Source: Zea mays (Eukaryota; Streptophyta; Magnoliopsida; Poales; Poaceae). From it: 64,000 nucleotides of DNA. The DNA lies in NCBI RefSeq assembly GCF_902167145.1, contig NC_050096.1:179773825-179837824 (forward strand), read 5' to 3'. Positions 32,719-43,862 of this stretch are shown here, in pieces; position 1 is the first letter of the stretch, and each line of letters opens with the position of its first letter. The notes under the pieces were generated by a model. It was given only the letters and a program-made list of their open reading frames with translations, was not told the DNA's origin and did no database searches. The position numbers and the translations under genes were made by a program.

Positions 32719-33774
32719 CTAGGTCCAGCTTGCAGGTGATTTGAAGAAAACGTCTTCTTATTGTCTCCTCCTGCTTTGATCACTCGTAAACCGAAGCTTT
32801 GTTTCGTGCTTGTGCCTTAGAGGTCGGCATTTCAATTTGTAGGACTCTGAACTTCATTGGGTGCACCGGAGGTGCACCCAATGGGTGTAGCCCCCGAGCT
32901 TCGAGTAGATTTTAGAAAATAATTTACTCGAAGGTCTTCCCCAGAAATTATTTCCATTTGTGCTCCTGCGTTTTAGTTGAGGGCCGGCCTTGTTTTTAAT
33001 CTTGTCCCATGTCTTAGAAGTCGGCACTATCTTGGCTTGGAATGATAATCCATGGGGTGCACCAGAGGTGCACCCAATGGGTGTAGCCCCCGACCTTCAA
33101 ATGGATTTTTGAGGATAATCCATTCGAAGGTCTTCCTTTTGTGTCTCTTTGCTGAAAATTATCCTTTTTGTTTGTAAAAATTGGCATGAAGCTATCCGCA
33201 TTATGCTTTGGAGGTCAGCATTATGTCATCAATATTATGCTTCAGATGTCAGCATGTATTTTGTCTTTAGCAGCCGAGTTCGCAATCCATCCATATCTTG
33301 CTAGGTAGTGCAATTTATTTGCTCTGCGACTGATTGGACGTTTGATGGACGTTCTCTGTCTAGTCTTCACGTCGCTTCTGTCGGCCATATTTTGTACTTC
33401 ACTGGCTATATTTGGCTTTCCTCTGATCCTTACTGATATCTCATTTTTGTCTTGGGGTATTCACCGCATGCCCTGCACAGATGTGACCGTTTTGAAAAAT
33501 ATACTGATAATTCCTATGCGTCCCCCCCAATGGGTGTGGGCAAGGGACGGCTTGGTACGCTGAGTGTTTTAGCCGGCTGCTTCTGAGTAGTAATGTGATG
33601 TGACGGCGGGTGTAATCATATCCTCCGCGCTGTTGACTGGAGTCCCAATGGGTGTTGTGTTGCGTGAAACGGCGTCAGCCGCCTGACGTGTCTTCAGACG
33701 GGTTGAAGTGCTTATTGAATGCTTTGCGACTGTTCAATGACCGTGGTTGGAGGTGAGCGGTTGCCTTCTCCTTC
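32719..33774. other. Non-coding region with two copies of a GGTGCACC module
   Basis: Two related blocks (about 32855-32940 and 33052-33137) each contain an inverted repeat of the form TTGGGTGCACC...GGTGCACCCAA, then CCCAATGGGTGTAGCCCCCGA and a CGAAGGTCTTCC end. CCCAATGGGTG recurs near 33525 and 33643. I see no credible gene here. Confidence 0.7.
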
Positions 33775-33782
33775 TATAAATA
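33775..33782 (+). promoter_or_regulatory. TATA box for the short antisense gene
   Basis: CTTCTATAAATAATG lies 82 bases upstream of the ATG at 33864. Its position on the strand opposite to gag-pol suggests an internal promoter independent of the LTRs. Confidence 0.65.
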
Positions 33783-33863
33783 ATGTCGTTGTCTCTCCGG
33801 CTTTTTCACATCTCCTGCTGTTCTTTGTTGCTTGCATTTCTTCTTCTCCCTTCTGCTTCCACC

Positions 33864-34313
33864 ATGGGCAAGAACAACAAGCGCAAGCATGAGCCAACTC
33901 CTCCATCGGAGGAGTTTGGTGACTCGGAGTACTCAGAGGAGGAGTTCTCCTCTGAGTCTAAGGGGTCTCCTGCTCCCATCCCCCTGCGTGAGTCGTCTGA
34001 CGACTCAGACGACTCCCAGGGGCTTGCGGCGGAGGTCTGGACGTACATCCGGGCCGTCGAGCGCTCCGGGCTCGAGGGCTCGGATGAGTCGGAGTACTCC
34101 TCGGATGAGGAGGACTCGGACGGCGGCGGCGAGGACGAGGACGACGACGACGACGACGACGAAGGCGGTGGCGGCGGTGACGGTGACGGCAGCGGCAGGG
34201 GAGGCAGCGGCGGCAGCAAGGACGGTGACGGTGGCGGCAGCGGCGGTGGCGGCAGCAGCAGAGGCAGCAGCAGGGGCGGCAGCGGCGGCGGCAACAACAG
34301 GGCCAGTGGCTAG
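33864..34313 (+). CDS. Acidic Gly/Ser-rich antisense ORF of the Tat element, 149 aa
   Basis: I chose the ATG at 33864 (MGKNNKRKHEPTPPSEEFG) because its context ACCATGG is a strong plant start. The frame is open from 33783, but that ATG touches the TATA box and is unlikely to be transcribed. The protein has a short basic start (KNNKRKH, nuclear-signal-like), an acidic Ser/Asp/Glu region, an Asp run near residues 90-100, then a low-complexity Gly/Ser/Arg tail. It is antisense to the element's gag-pol. Such composition suggests a disordered nuclear or RNA-associated protein, but this is inference and I recognise no family. The frame is intact, unlike its larger neighbour. Confidence 0.55.
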   Translation: MGKNNKRKHEPTPPSEEFGDSEYSEEEFSSESKGSPAPIPLRESSDDSDDSQGLAAEVWTYIRAVERSGLEGSDESEYSSDEEDSDGGGEDEDDDDDDDEGGGGGDGDGSGRGGSGGSKDGDGGGSGGGGSSRGSSRGGSGGGNNRASG

Positions 34314-34559
34314 ATGCCACTGGTCTTTTAGATATTAGTATAGTATAGTTAGAATAATGTAGTAGTAATTACTAATGTAGAGTAGTATAGTGTAGTGTAG
34401 TAGTAGTAGCAGTAATGTAATGTAGTAGTAGTAATAGGGAAGTATCAACTCATAAAGAGTTGATTTGTAAGCATGATATCTTCCCCTTAATGAAGTAATG
34501 GTGTTGGTTTCTCTGTGGTGATTATCCTGCTTATTTGTGAAGCTGATTTCCTTGGAGTT

Positions 34560-35300
34560 TGCACGTAAATAACTCTGGCATCGTTTCGACGCTTTTAGAG
34601 GTAGCTGCCGAGCGACTGAACACGATGTCAGAGTTTTAGAGTCAACTGTCGAGCGACTGAACACGATGTCGGAGTTTTAGAGTCAACTGCCGAGCGACTT
34701 GAAGGCGACGTCAGCATTTTGGAGGTAATGCCGAACGACTTGTAGATGATGTCGGAGTTATAGAGGTGACTGCCGAGCGACTGAACACGATGTTGGAGTT
34801 TTAGAGTCAACTGCCGAGCGACTTGGGGGCGACGTCAGCATTTTAGAGGTAATGTCGAACGACTGAACACGATGTTGGAGTTTTAGAGTCAACTGCCGAG
34901 CGACTTGAGGGCGACGTCAGCATTTTAGAGGTAATGCCGAACGACTGAACACGATGTCGGAGTTTTAGAGTCAACTGCCGAGCGACTTGAGGGCGACGTC
35001 AGCATTTTAGAGGTAATGCCGAACGACTGAACACGATATCAGCGTTTTAGAGGCAACGCCGAGTGACTGGAGGGCGACGTCAGCGTTTTAGAGGTAACGC
35101 CGAGCGACTGAACACGATATCAGCGTTTTAGAGGTAATGCCGAGTGACTGGAGGGCGACGTCAGCGTTTTAGAGGTAACGCCGAGCGACTGAACACGATG
35201 TCAGTGTTTTAGAGGTAACGCTGAGTGATAGCAGGCTGCGTGGGCCACTTTGAGGATGATAGCCGAGTGATGAGGTGGCGCACCGGTGCTCTGGAAATAA
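34560..35300. repeat. Degenerate tandem array, about 41-bp unit in 82-bp pairs
   Basis: Repeats alternate GAGCGACTGAACACGATGT...TTTTAGAG and GAGCGACTTGAGGGCGACGT...TTTTAGAG around a TAACGCCGAGCGACTG-type core. They are clearest from 34600 to 35220 and fade into single copies near 35300. The array separates the two antisense genes. It has no coding capacity. Confidence 0.85.
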
Positions 35301-35507
35301 CTGCCGGGTGATCACGTGGCACGCCGGTGTTTTGGAAATAACCGCCGGGTGCTGACTGGGCACTTTTTGAAACGGTATCTGGCTCGAGAATATCCCATAA
35401 GTGCTGCGCTTTTAGCCGCCTCTGCTTTCCGTGCCCTAGTTCTTGCTTTCTCGCTTCCGAATCCTCTCTGCCATTCGCCTCCCACTCTGCTCGCTGGTAG
35501 AATCGAG

Positions 35508-38500
35508 ATGGCGCCCAAGAGGAAGACCTCGAGTTCGTCTGCTGTGGTGATTCCTCCAATCGACCCCAACAACCAGTTGCCTTTTGCAGGTAACCACATG
35601 TCCGTCATTTCTGAGCCTGAACTTCTCCACCTCGTATCCATCGGGGTTCTTCCTCCGCGGGAACTCTGTTCTTAGCGAATTTGCCATGGGTTTACTGTTC
35701 CAACTGAGGATATCCATGAGTCCGTTGTTTATGCCCCTTTCCTTCTCCGCGGCCTTGGCCTTCCCATTTCTCCCTTTTTCCACGCCTCCTTGATTTCTAC
35801 CATCTTAACTTGACCCATTTGAACCCCAATTCTATCCTGCAAATCTCCATTTTCGTTCATTTATGCGAAGCCTTTCTCGGCGTGCTGCCACATTTCGGGT
35901 TGTGGAAATACTTGTATCATTGTCGCCCTGGGATGGCCGGGGGACAACATCAGTTGGTTGGGGGTGCCAGCTTGGAGATGCGCCGTGGGAGGAAGACTGA
36001 ATATCTCGAGATCCCTCTCAAGGACAGTATCAAGGGATGGCGCTTGTAGTGGTTCATAGTTGAGAATTATGGGAACTCTCTCCCCCCTCGGTCGGGAAGA
36101 CAGCCGGACGTTCGCACCCCAAGCTGGACCGAGTCTCCCACAGATCAGGAGGTAGCTGAGGCAGGTGCGTTGCTAGCTGAAGTTGGACTGCTGAAAGAGA
36201 GGGGTCTGACTGCTGAAGCCGTGGTTACTGATTTTGTTTTCAAGAATATTCAGCCGTTGAAGGACAGGGCATACCCAACTTATATGTATCGGGGCCTAGC
36301 TGACTCAACTCGGGTTACCAACAGAAAAATTCCCTCTGCAGACTTGGTGAGCCGACTTGAGATGATCCTTAGAGGCAAAGTGTCAAATGTTGGTGCTCCA
36401 GTGGCATACTCGACCTGGAACCTGCCTCCTCTCAAAGCCTTCACCCTTTTTGTGTCAAATCCACCTGTCACTGATGGCAGTTTGGGCCTTAGAGTGCGAC
36501 CCTCTGCTGAAGAAGTTAGTGCCTTGGTTGCCTCGCTTGGGGAGATTTCTGATGATGAACGGCAGGTCCATTTTGAGGTGCCCCTGAACCCTAGTGATGC
36601 AGAGATAAGCGCTATGCTTGATTTGCTGGCTGAGGATTCTTCTGATGCTGCTCCTGCTGGGGCACTGGTAGTGGCGCCCCTCCCAGAGGCTGATACAACT
36701 TTGGATACTCAGAAACCTGCCAGTACTCGCCCGAGGCGCCCTTGCCGAGCTAATTAGCCTGATCCTTCTGCTGATGAGCAGAAGAAGAAAAGAAGACGCC
36801 TCCGGCGAGTATCCAGTTTGGATCGGGACGCTGGTACCTCGGTTCCTGCTGCTGAAGAAGTGCCTGCGACTGGATTTACTGATGCTGACCCCAATGGGTG
36901 TACCCAATCCGCTGCTGATCCCAATGTGGGTGCTCCATCTGTTGCTGATCCCAATGGGGGTGCTGCTTGTGTTGCCAATGTGGACGACGAGGAGGAAGAA
37001 GATGAAGTTCCTTTGACTCGGAAAAACAGTCGGCAGTTTATCGCCAGCGGTGAAAGTAGTGGAGTTCCCTCTCCTGCTTTGTCTGCTCTCATTGGTCTGC
37101 AAGAACTGTCCCTGGCCAACTTTGATCAGACTCTTGAGGATATGGTTCCAGAGGACTTGTTATCGGAGCCAGTGGATGATGGTGTAATGGAGGTTTGCGC
37201 TGACGTGCTTCATGCTGGGTTGAGGTCATCCCGTGCCTCATCGACCTTAGAGCGCGATCCCGAGGGTCGGGAGACTGACTTGGATCGTCCTTGTCCCATG
37301 GAAGTAGCTGAGGGCCCGTCAACCTTAGAGGTGGCTACTGCAGAGAATTTGGACCCCAAGGATGGTGCTGACACATGCCCAGCCCCCAAGGATGTCGCCG
37401 GGGATGACTTGGCTCGGGTGGGGAGTGTAAGCCACTGCCCAGCCCCCGAGGGTGCTGCCGGGGATGATCCGGCTCAAGTGGGCAGTGCGAACTATGACCC
37501 AGCCCCCGAGGGTGCCCGAGCGGGGTCTCCCTCCTGTACTTCCATGGACGTTCATGCGGGATCGCCTCCACACTCTGGCTGTATGGTGGTAGCCCAAGCC
37601 TTGGACCGGGGAGTCGCTTTAGAGGGCAGCGTCCCCGCTGACCAAGTGTTGGGCTCTGTTGAAGGCACCGAGCTGATTCCTACTGGTTCGTTGCAAGCTG
37701 CTTCGGGTGGTGGCCTTACGCCTGGTTATCAATTGATCTCTCCTGATTTGGGGATCCCTTCGTTCTTTTCCAACCTCCAGGTACTGTGATGTATTTTAGC
37801 TTGATTTTTACATTGCATGAACTGCTGTCATTACACTCATCTGTTCTCCTCATCAGGCTTTGGTGGATGGGATGGCTAGCCAGCTGAGGTTACAGGGTGC
37901 TTCTGTCCCAGAAGTAGCTTCGTCTCTTGCATGTTGGAATCCAGTGTCACTTCAACATCGTGTCTCTGAATTGGAGGCAACCAACGCTGGTTAGTGCTTT
38001 TTTGCTTCTCTTTGCCTTCACTGTGGACTGCTTTACATTCTGACCCCTTTTTATTTGATTATCTTCTGCTAGGAATGACTCGGCAGATTTCAACTCTTGA
38101 GGAAAAACATTCCCGAGATCAGGCTGAATTGGTCCAGCGGTGCACTGACTTTGAGGAAAAGTACTCTCAGAGCCAAACTGAACTTGGTCAGGTCTCCGCC
38201 GCCTTGAATGACGTCAATGCACTGAGTTCTTCTCTTCATGCTCAGCTCAATTCTAAAAAGGTGATTTACAAAACTGTGCTTTGCCTTGTTGTGTTCCTAT
38301 TACTTGCTTGGTTTTTGAGGAAGTTGACTTTTGCTTGCAGGAAGAAAAACGTATCCTTGCTGCTTCTCGTGACAGTCTTGACAGATTGTATCGTGATTCT
38401 AGCAACTCGCTGACCATCTTGGAGAGGAGTCACCGCTTTACTATGGAAGAATTGGACAATCAACGCTGTAAGCTGCAGGAGTCCGCGGATGAAGTGACCC

Positions 38501-38802
38501 GTCTCAAGCAGCTGATATCAGCGAAGGACGCTACCATCAAAGAACTCCGAGCTTCCAAGAAATCCATTGTCCAGGAGTTAGAAACTGCTCAACTGGCTGC
38601 CAAGGTTGCCGAAGAAATTTCTGTTACTCTCAGAGCCCAGCGCGACAGAGCCATGGACAAGGCTATTCGGGCGGGGCGAATCTTGATGAGGAGACCCGGC
38701 GTGGTTATTCCTGAAGATATAAGGGCTGATGTGAATGCTGCCTCTGATTCCTCGAGTCGTCCTTCCTCGTCGATCGCTCCTGAGAAAAATATCACCAAGT
38801 AG
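35508..38802 (+). pseudogene. Antisense four-exon gene of the Tat element, decayed
   Basis: Exons are 35508-37780, 37857-37989, 38073-38260 and 38341-38802. The three introns (76, 83 and 80 bp) are GT...AG, and phases 0, 1 and 0 agree across every junction. Exon 1 starts MAPKRKTSSSSAVVIPPID and carries the plant 'putative gypsy-type transposase' region (PF04195-like): LHLVSIGVLPPRELCS, then LNPNSILQISIFVHLCEAFL. A long acidic Pro-rich part follows. Exons 2-4 encode a coiled coil (RQISTLEEKHSRDQAELV, SADEVTRLKQLISAKDATI). Damage is confined to exon 1: TAG at 35673, a one-base loss near 35785, TAG at 36047 and TAG at 36755. The layout parallels the antisense gene at 19811-22986. Function unknown. 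Confidence 0.8.
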
Positions 38803-39016
38803 AGAAACGTTTTGCGTGCTCTAAGCGCGCGGTTAGCATGGTCAGACATTTGTTAGAGGACGTCATTTCAGTACTTAAACGACATTGTTATTCTCGTATT
38901 GTTTCAGAATTCATCAGTTTGTAAATTTGCAGTAGTAAAACAATGCGCGATGGTTATGAAATTTGTTTGCGGGATATAGAAGTCATCCTTATATGAGTAA
39001 TTGTAATCTCGTCAGA
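38803..39016. other. 3' flank of the antisense gene
   Basis: No gene seen. AT-richer sequence that probably holds the polyadenylation region of the antisense transcript. Confidence 0.5.
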
Positions 39017-39536
39017 TCGCCTTAAGTCGCTGCTGACTTAAGTCGCTTGCTTTTGTTAATAGGGCGTAGTGGTCACCCTGAATTGCGTAGTCGTGAGCAT
39101 GTTGCACCGGCTTAAGTCGCCACTGACTTTAGCCGATTGCTCCGTTAGTAGGGCATAGTGGTCACCCCGAGTTAAGTAAGCGTGAGCATGTCGCACCGCC
39201 TTAAGTTGTTGCCGACTTAAGTCGATTGCTCCGTTAGCAGGGCATAGTGGTCACCCCGAGTTAAGTAAGCGTGAGCATGTCGCACCGCCTTAAGTCGTTG
39301 CCGACTTAAGTCGATTGCTCCGTTAGCAGGGCATAGTGGTCACCCCGAGTTAAGTAAGCGTGAGCATGTCGCACCGCCTTAAGTCGTTGCCGACTTAAGT
39401 CGATTGCTCCGTTAGCAGGGCATAGTGGTCACCCCGAGTTAAGTAAGCGTGAGCATGTCGCACCGCCTCAAGTCGTTGCCGACTTAAGTCGATTGCTCCG
39501 TTAGCAGGGCATAGTGGTCACCCCGAGTTAAGTAAG
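39017..39536. repeat. 89-bp tandem repeat array, about six copies
   Basis: The unit has the inverted pair CTTAAGTCG / CGACTTAAG, then GATTGCTCCGTTAGCAGGGC, ATAGTGGTCACCCCGAG and GCGTGAGCATGTCGCACCGCC. The last four units are almost identical and the first two are diverged. It lies between the convergent ends of the antisense gene (38802) and the integrase (39640). Confidence 0.93.
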
Positions 39537-39639
39537 AATGCAAGTCAATCGTGAACAAATTGAGTATCTTTGAAACCCCTTTTTTATTGATGACATATTT
39601 CCACTTTATAGAGTACATCGTCGTCCCGATAGCTTTCAG

Positions 39640-41018
39640 CTAGGGATAAAACTTCCTGAGGTGTTCTATGTCCCAGGAGTTCCCGACTTCTGTGCCATCC
39701 ATCTGAGTGAGGCGATATGATCCGGGCCGAGTGACTTCTGCTACTATGAAGGGTCCTTCCCATAAGGGCGATAACTTGTGCCATCCCTCCCCCGTTAGAA
39801 TTCGGCGGAGGACGAGATCTCCTACTGAGAAGGATCGCTGTCGCACAGCCTTGTCGTGATAGCGTCTTAGAGTCTGCTGGTACCGTGCTGATTGGATTAC
39901 CGCATTCAGTCGTTCTTCTTCAAGTACATCAATGTCCTCCAGCCTGGTGGCCTCGACTTCTGCTATGTTTTCGAAGATCAACCTTGGCGCCCCGAACTTG
40001 AGATCGGCGGGTAGCACTGCCTCTGACCCATAGACCATGAAGAAAGGAGTGTTTCCATGCAAAGCTCGGCTGGGTTGGGTTCTTAGGCTCCAAACGACAT
40101 AGGGCAATTCCCTTATCCACTTTCCTGCGAATTTTTCATTCTTGTCGAAGACCTTTTTCCTGAGTGCCTCCAGTATCATCCCGTTGGCTCGCTCAACCTG
40201 CCCGTTGGCTCTTGGATGCGCTACAGATGCATACTTGATCTGAATGCTCTTTTGCTCGCAGAAGTCGAAGAACTCTGAACTTGTGAAGTTGGATCCTAAG
40301 TCAGTTATGATGCTGTTTGGTATCCCGAATCTGAATATTATGTCTTGTATGAATTCCACGGCCTTAGCAGAGGTTAAAGAAGCAATGGGTTTGAACTCTA
40401 TCCATTTAGTGAATTTGTCGATTGCTACCAATACATGAGTGTATCCTCCTTGAGCTTTCTTGAAAGGTCCAATCATATCCAGTCCCCAGCATGCGAAAGG
40501 CCAAGTTACTGGTATGGTCTGCAGTTGCTGTGCTGGCAGATGTTGTTGCTTTGACAAGTATTGGCAAGCTTCGCACCTCTGAACTAACTCGGCTGCATCA
40601 TTCTTTGCTGTTGGCCAATAGAATCCTGACCTAAAGACCTTCCCGACTAGTGTTCTGGAGTCTGCATGTATTCCACATTGCCCAGCATGGACCTCCTCCA
40701 GAAGTTGCTTCCCAGTAGATGGGAGAATGCACTTCATGAGGACGCCTGATGCACCCCTTCTGTACAATGTCTCCCCAATGAGTGTGTAGTGAGCCAACTG
40801 TCTGGCAATGCGCTCGGCTGAGTTCTTGTCATCTGGTTCTTCTTCATTCTTTATATACTTGATGATTGGCCTTCTCCAGTCATCAGAGTCTGACTCGGGT
40901 TGATCTATAATGTTGCACTCTTCTGTTTGATCTATTGAGATACTCGGTTGTAGTATTTCTTGCACAAAGACTCCGGGTGGGACCTGAGTTCGACTGGATC
41001 CTAGCTTGGACAGTACAT
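39640..41018 (-). pseudogene. pol: Integrase segment of the Tat element
   Basis: C-terminal part of Pol, in a different frame from the RT segment because one base appears lost near 41019-41024. It shows the zinc-binding region (GIHADSRTLVGKVF to CEACQYL) and the DDE core: D in GLDMIGPFKKA, D in SIITDLGSNFTS, E in GQVERANGMILE. A C-terminal Gypsy-type module follows (LSPLWEGPFIVAEVTRPGSY) and ends LRKFYP. Catalytic residues look intact, but without the upstream frame it cannot be made as part of Pol. It ends about 100 bases from the repeat array. Confidence 0.92.
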
Positions 41019-42824
41019 CGGTGCTGTGTTCCGATCTCTTTCTACATGATGAAATTCCAGACCCTCAAATTTATCTTCCAGCTTTCGGACGGCAGTGCAG
41101 TATTTTCCCATTGAATCGCTTGAACAATCCCACTCTTTATTTATCTGGCTAATGACTACCAGAGAGTCTCCGTATACCATCAATCTCTTGATGCCCAATG
41201 ATATGGCGATGTTCAATCCATGGATCAGAGCTTCATACTCGGCTGCATTGTTGGAGGCTGGAAACAGCAACTGGAGGGCATATTTGAGGTGCTCGCCTCC
41301 AGGTACGGTGAAGAGAATCCCTGCTCCTGCTCTCTGCAGCTTCAGCGAGCCATCAAAATACATTCGCCATACTTCTGCAGTCTCTGGGTTATCTGGTACT
41401 TGCTGCTCAGTCCACTCTGATACGAAATCAACCAGTGCTTGAGTTTTGATGGCAGTGCGAGGTCGGAACTCGATGTCATGAGATCCCAACTCACAAGCCC
41501 ATTTGGCTATCCGGCCAATGGCTTCCTTGTTGTGAAGAATATCCTCTATTGGAAAACCAGTGACTACTATGACTTTGTGGTCATCAAAGTAGTGACGTAG
41601 CTTGCGGGCAGTTAGAAGTACTGCGTATAATAGCTTCTGAACTTGAGGATACTTTTTCTTTGAGGGGCCTAGAACTTCACTGATGAAGTAAACAGGATGT
41701 TGCACTGGGTAGGCATGTCCTTCTTCTGCTCGCTCGACTACCAACGCGGTGCTTACCACGTGAGTCGTGCAAGAGATATACAGTAGCAGATCTTCAGCTG
41801 GTTGAGTTGACGTAGCTCGTCGGGGTGGCTTCAGTACTGGTGGTGTTGTCAAGAATTTCTTCAGTGCATCTAGAGCCTCCTGTGCTTCTGAAGTCCACTG
41901 AAACTTATCCACCTTCTTGAGTAGCTTGTAAAACGGCAAACCTTTTTCCCCCAGCCTGGATATAAATCTGCTCAGAGCTGCCATACATCCAGTAAGTCGC
42001 TGAACCTTCTTTTGTGATCGAGGTGCTTCCATCTTCATGATAGCTTCAATCTTTTCCGGATTAGCCTCAATTCCCCGGTGGCTGACGATAAACCCGAGTA
42101 ACTTTCCTGCTGGTACCCCGAAAACACATTTTTCGGGATTAAGCTTCCATCTATACCGTCTCAGACTGTTGAAAACCAGCTGTAAGTCTTCAATGAAGTT
42201 TTCCGAATTCTCCGTTTTGATTACCACATCATCTACGTAGGCCTCCACACGCTTGCCCCAGTGATCGGCTAAGCACGTCTGAATGGCTCTCTGATAAGTC
42301 GGTCCAGCGTTTTTGAGGCCGAATGGCATGGAGGTGTAACAGAAAGCACCAAACGGAGTGATGAACGCTGTTTTTTCCTCGTCTTCCTTCGCCAAACTAA
42401 TCTGATGGTATCTGGAATAGCAATCCAAGAAAGACAGCACAGAACATCCAGCGGTGGAGTCCACCACCTGATCTATCCTTGGGAGCCCGAAGGGATCCTT
42501 CGGACAGTGTTTGTTGAGATCAGTATAGTCGACGCACATGCGCCAATCCACTTTATTCTTTTTGAGTACAAGAACAGGGTTGGCTAACCACTTGGGGTGT
42601 AACACTTCTCTAATAAATCCAGCCGCGACCAAGCGAGCTAACTCGGCGCGAATGGCCTCTCTCTTGTCGGGCGTGAAACGACGTAGCTTTTGCCGAATCG
42701 GCCTTGCCTGGGGATAGACCTTCAGTTTGTGCTCGGCCAGTTCTCTTGGGACTCCCGGCATATCCGCAGGTTGCCATGCGAATACATCTCGGTTATCTTG
42801 CAGAAACTGGACGAGCGCGCCTTC
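41001..42824 (-). pseudogene. pol: Reverse transcriptase and dual RNase H segment of the Tat element
   Basis: It starts after the TAG at 42825-42827. RT motifs are WRMCVDYTDLNKHCPKDPFG, SFLDCYSRYHQI, MPFGLKNAGPTYQRAI and catalytic YVDD (42228-42239). A degenerate first RNase H follows (LLLYISCTTHVVSTALVVE), then an archaeal-type RNase H with MYFDGSL, NNAAEYEALIHGL and VYGDSLVVISQ. The dual RNase H is characteristic of Tat-lineage Gypsy elements. The frame breaks by one base near 41020, at the last RNase H motif, and stops at 41001. Confidence 0.92.
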
Positions 42825-43862
42825 CTATTTGTCGTCCAAGCTGGAGCTGATGATGGCAGTCTTGCGTTCATCAGCGAACCCCAGGTTGATCCTCTTGGTT
42901 TCTTCAGTCGGCCGCATAGAGGTCGCGGCCTGGGCTTCGTTTGCCGGTACTGCAAGGTCCTCCTCAGGCTTAGAGTTCGCCAGTGTTGAAGGAACCACCG
43001 ACGACTTGGTGGTGAGGGCTACTTGGATGGCCACTCGGAAACACTCTGCGGCGCCTTGGAAGTCGGCGCGCACAGTTATGATCCCTTGCGGTCCTGGCAT
43101 CTTCAGTATCATGTACGTGTAATGTGGGATGGCCATGAATTTGGCCAGTCCCGGCCTCCCGATGATGGCGTTGTACCCACAGTCGAAGTTCGCCACTTCA
43201 AACCTCTGGAACTCGGTTCTGTAGTTCTCCGGAGTACCGAAGGTGACAGGCATGTAGATGTGGCCCAGCGGGTATTCTCCTTCCGTCGGCACGATGCCGA
43301 AGAAAGGAGTGTCCGACTCGTGGAGCAATTTGAGGTGAACTCCCAAGCCTTGGAGTGTCCGGGGGAAGGTGACGTTGATGCTGCTCCCCCTGTCCACTAG
43401 CACCTTCTTCACCCGGCTCTCTCGGATCACCGGATCGACGAGGAGCGGGTATTTTCCTGGATGGTCAAAGTTGAGCCATTGATCCTCCCGAGTGAAAATG
43501 ATCGGGTGCTCCGACCACCGATATGGGGCGGGAGGACCGGTGGTCGCCACCAGTATCTGGCGGTCGTTGAGCTTTTGTTGTCTTTTGTTTTCCTGCGACC
43601 CATGTCCGCCGAAGATGACGTTGACCTCCCTGTCAACGCGCGGGAAAGCTCCTCCTCCTCCCTCCTCCTGCTGATGGGGTTGTCGTGGTTCATCTGGTCC
43701 TCCCCTCGGCGGAGGAGGAGGTAGAGGTTGGAAGGGTCGGCCGTGCCCGACGGAGTGCTTGAAGTCCCGGTAGTTACGAAGAGTGTGTCACATGTCCTTG
43801 TGGTACGGGCACTGGGCGTCGAGGATGTCGTCCAGCGTGCGCTCGCCTCCACGAGGTCCTCC
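42825..43862 (-). pseudogene. pol: Protease region of the Tat element
   Basis: Same frame as gag and RT but bounded and cut by stops: TGA at 43863-43865, TGA at 43788-43790 and TAG at 42825-42827. The protease core reads LVDRGSSINVTF, with Arg where this group normally has Gly in D-G-G-S; this loop is part of the catalytic site and the change is probably damaging. Further on, FDCGYNAIIGRPGLAKFMA matches the family's second protease motif. The three stops are consistent with single C-to-T changes. Confidence 0.88.

Noticed and set aside
33783..33863. Signal-peptide-like N-terminal extension of the acidic antisense ORF
   Set aside because: Its ATG abuts the TATA box, so it would lie upstream of the transcription start; the hydrophobic run is probably translated 5' leader.
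38261..38340. Membrane-segment-like stretch in the ORF at 37994-38413
   Set aside because: These bases form a GT-AG intron between phase-matched coiled-coil exons; the hydrophobic residues come from translating its pyrimidine-rich sequence.
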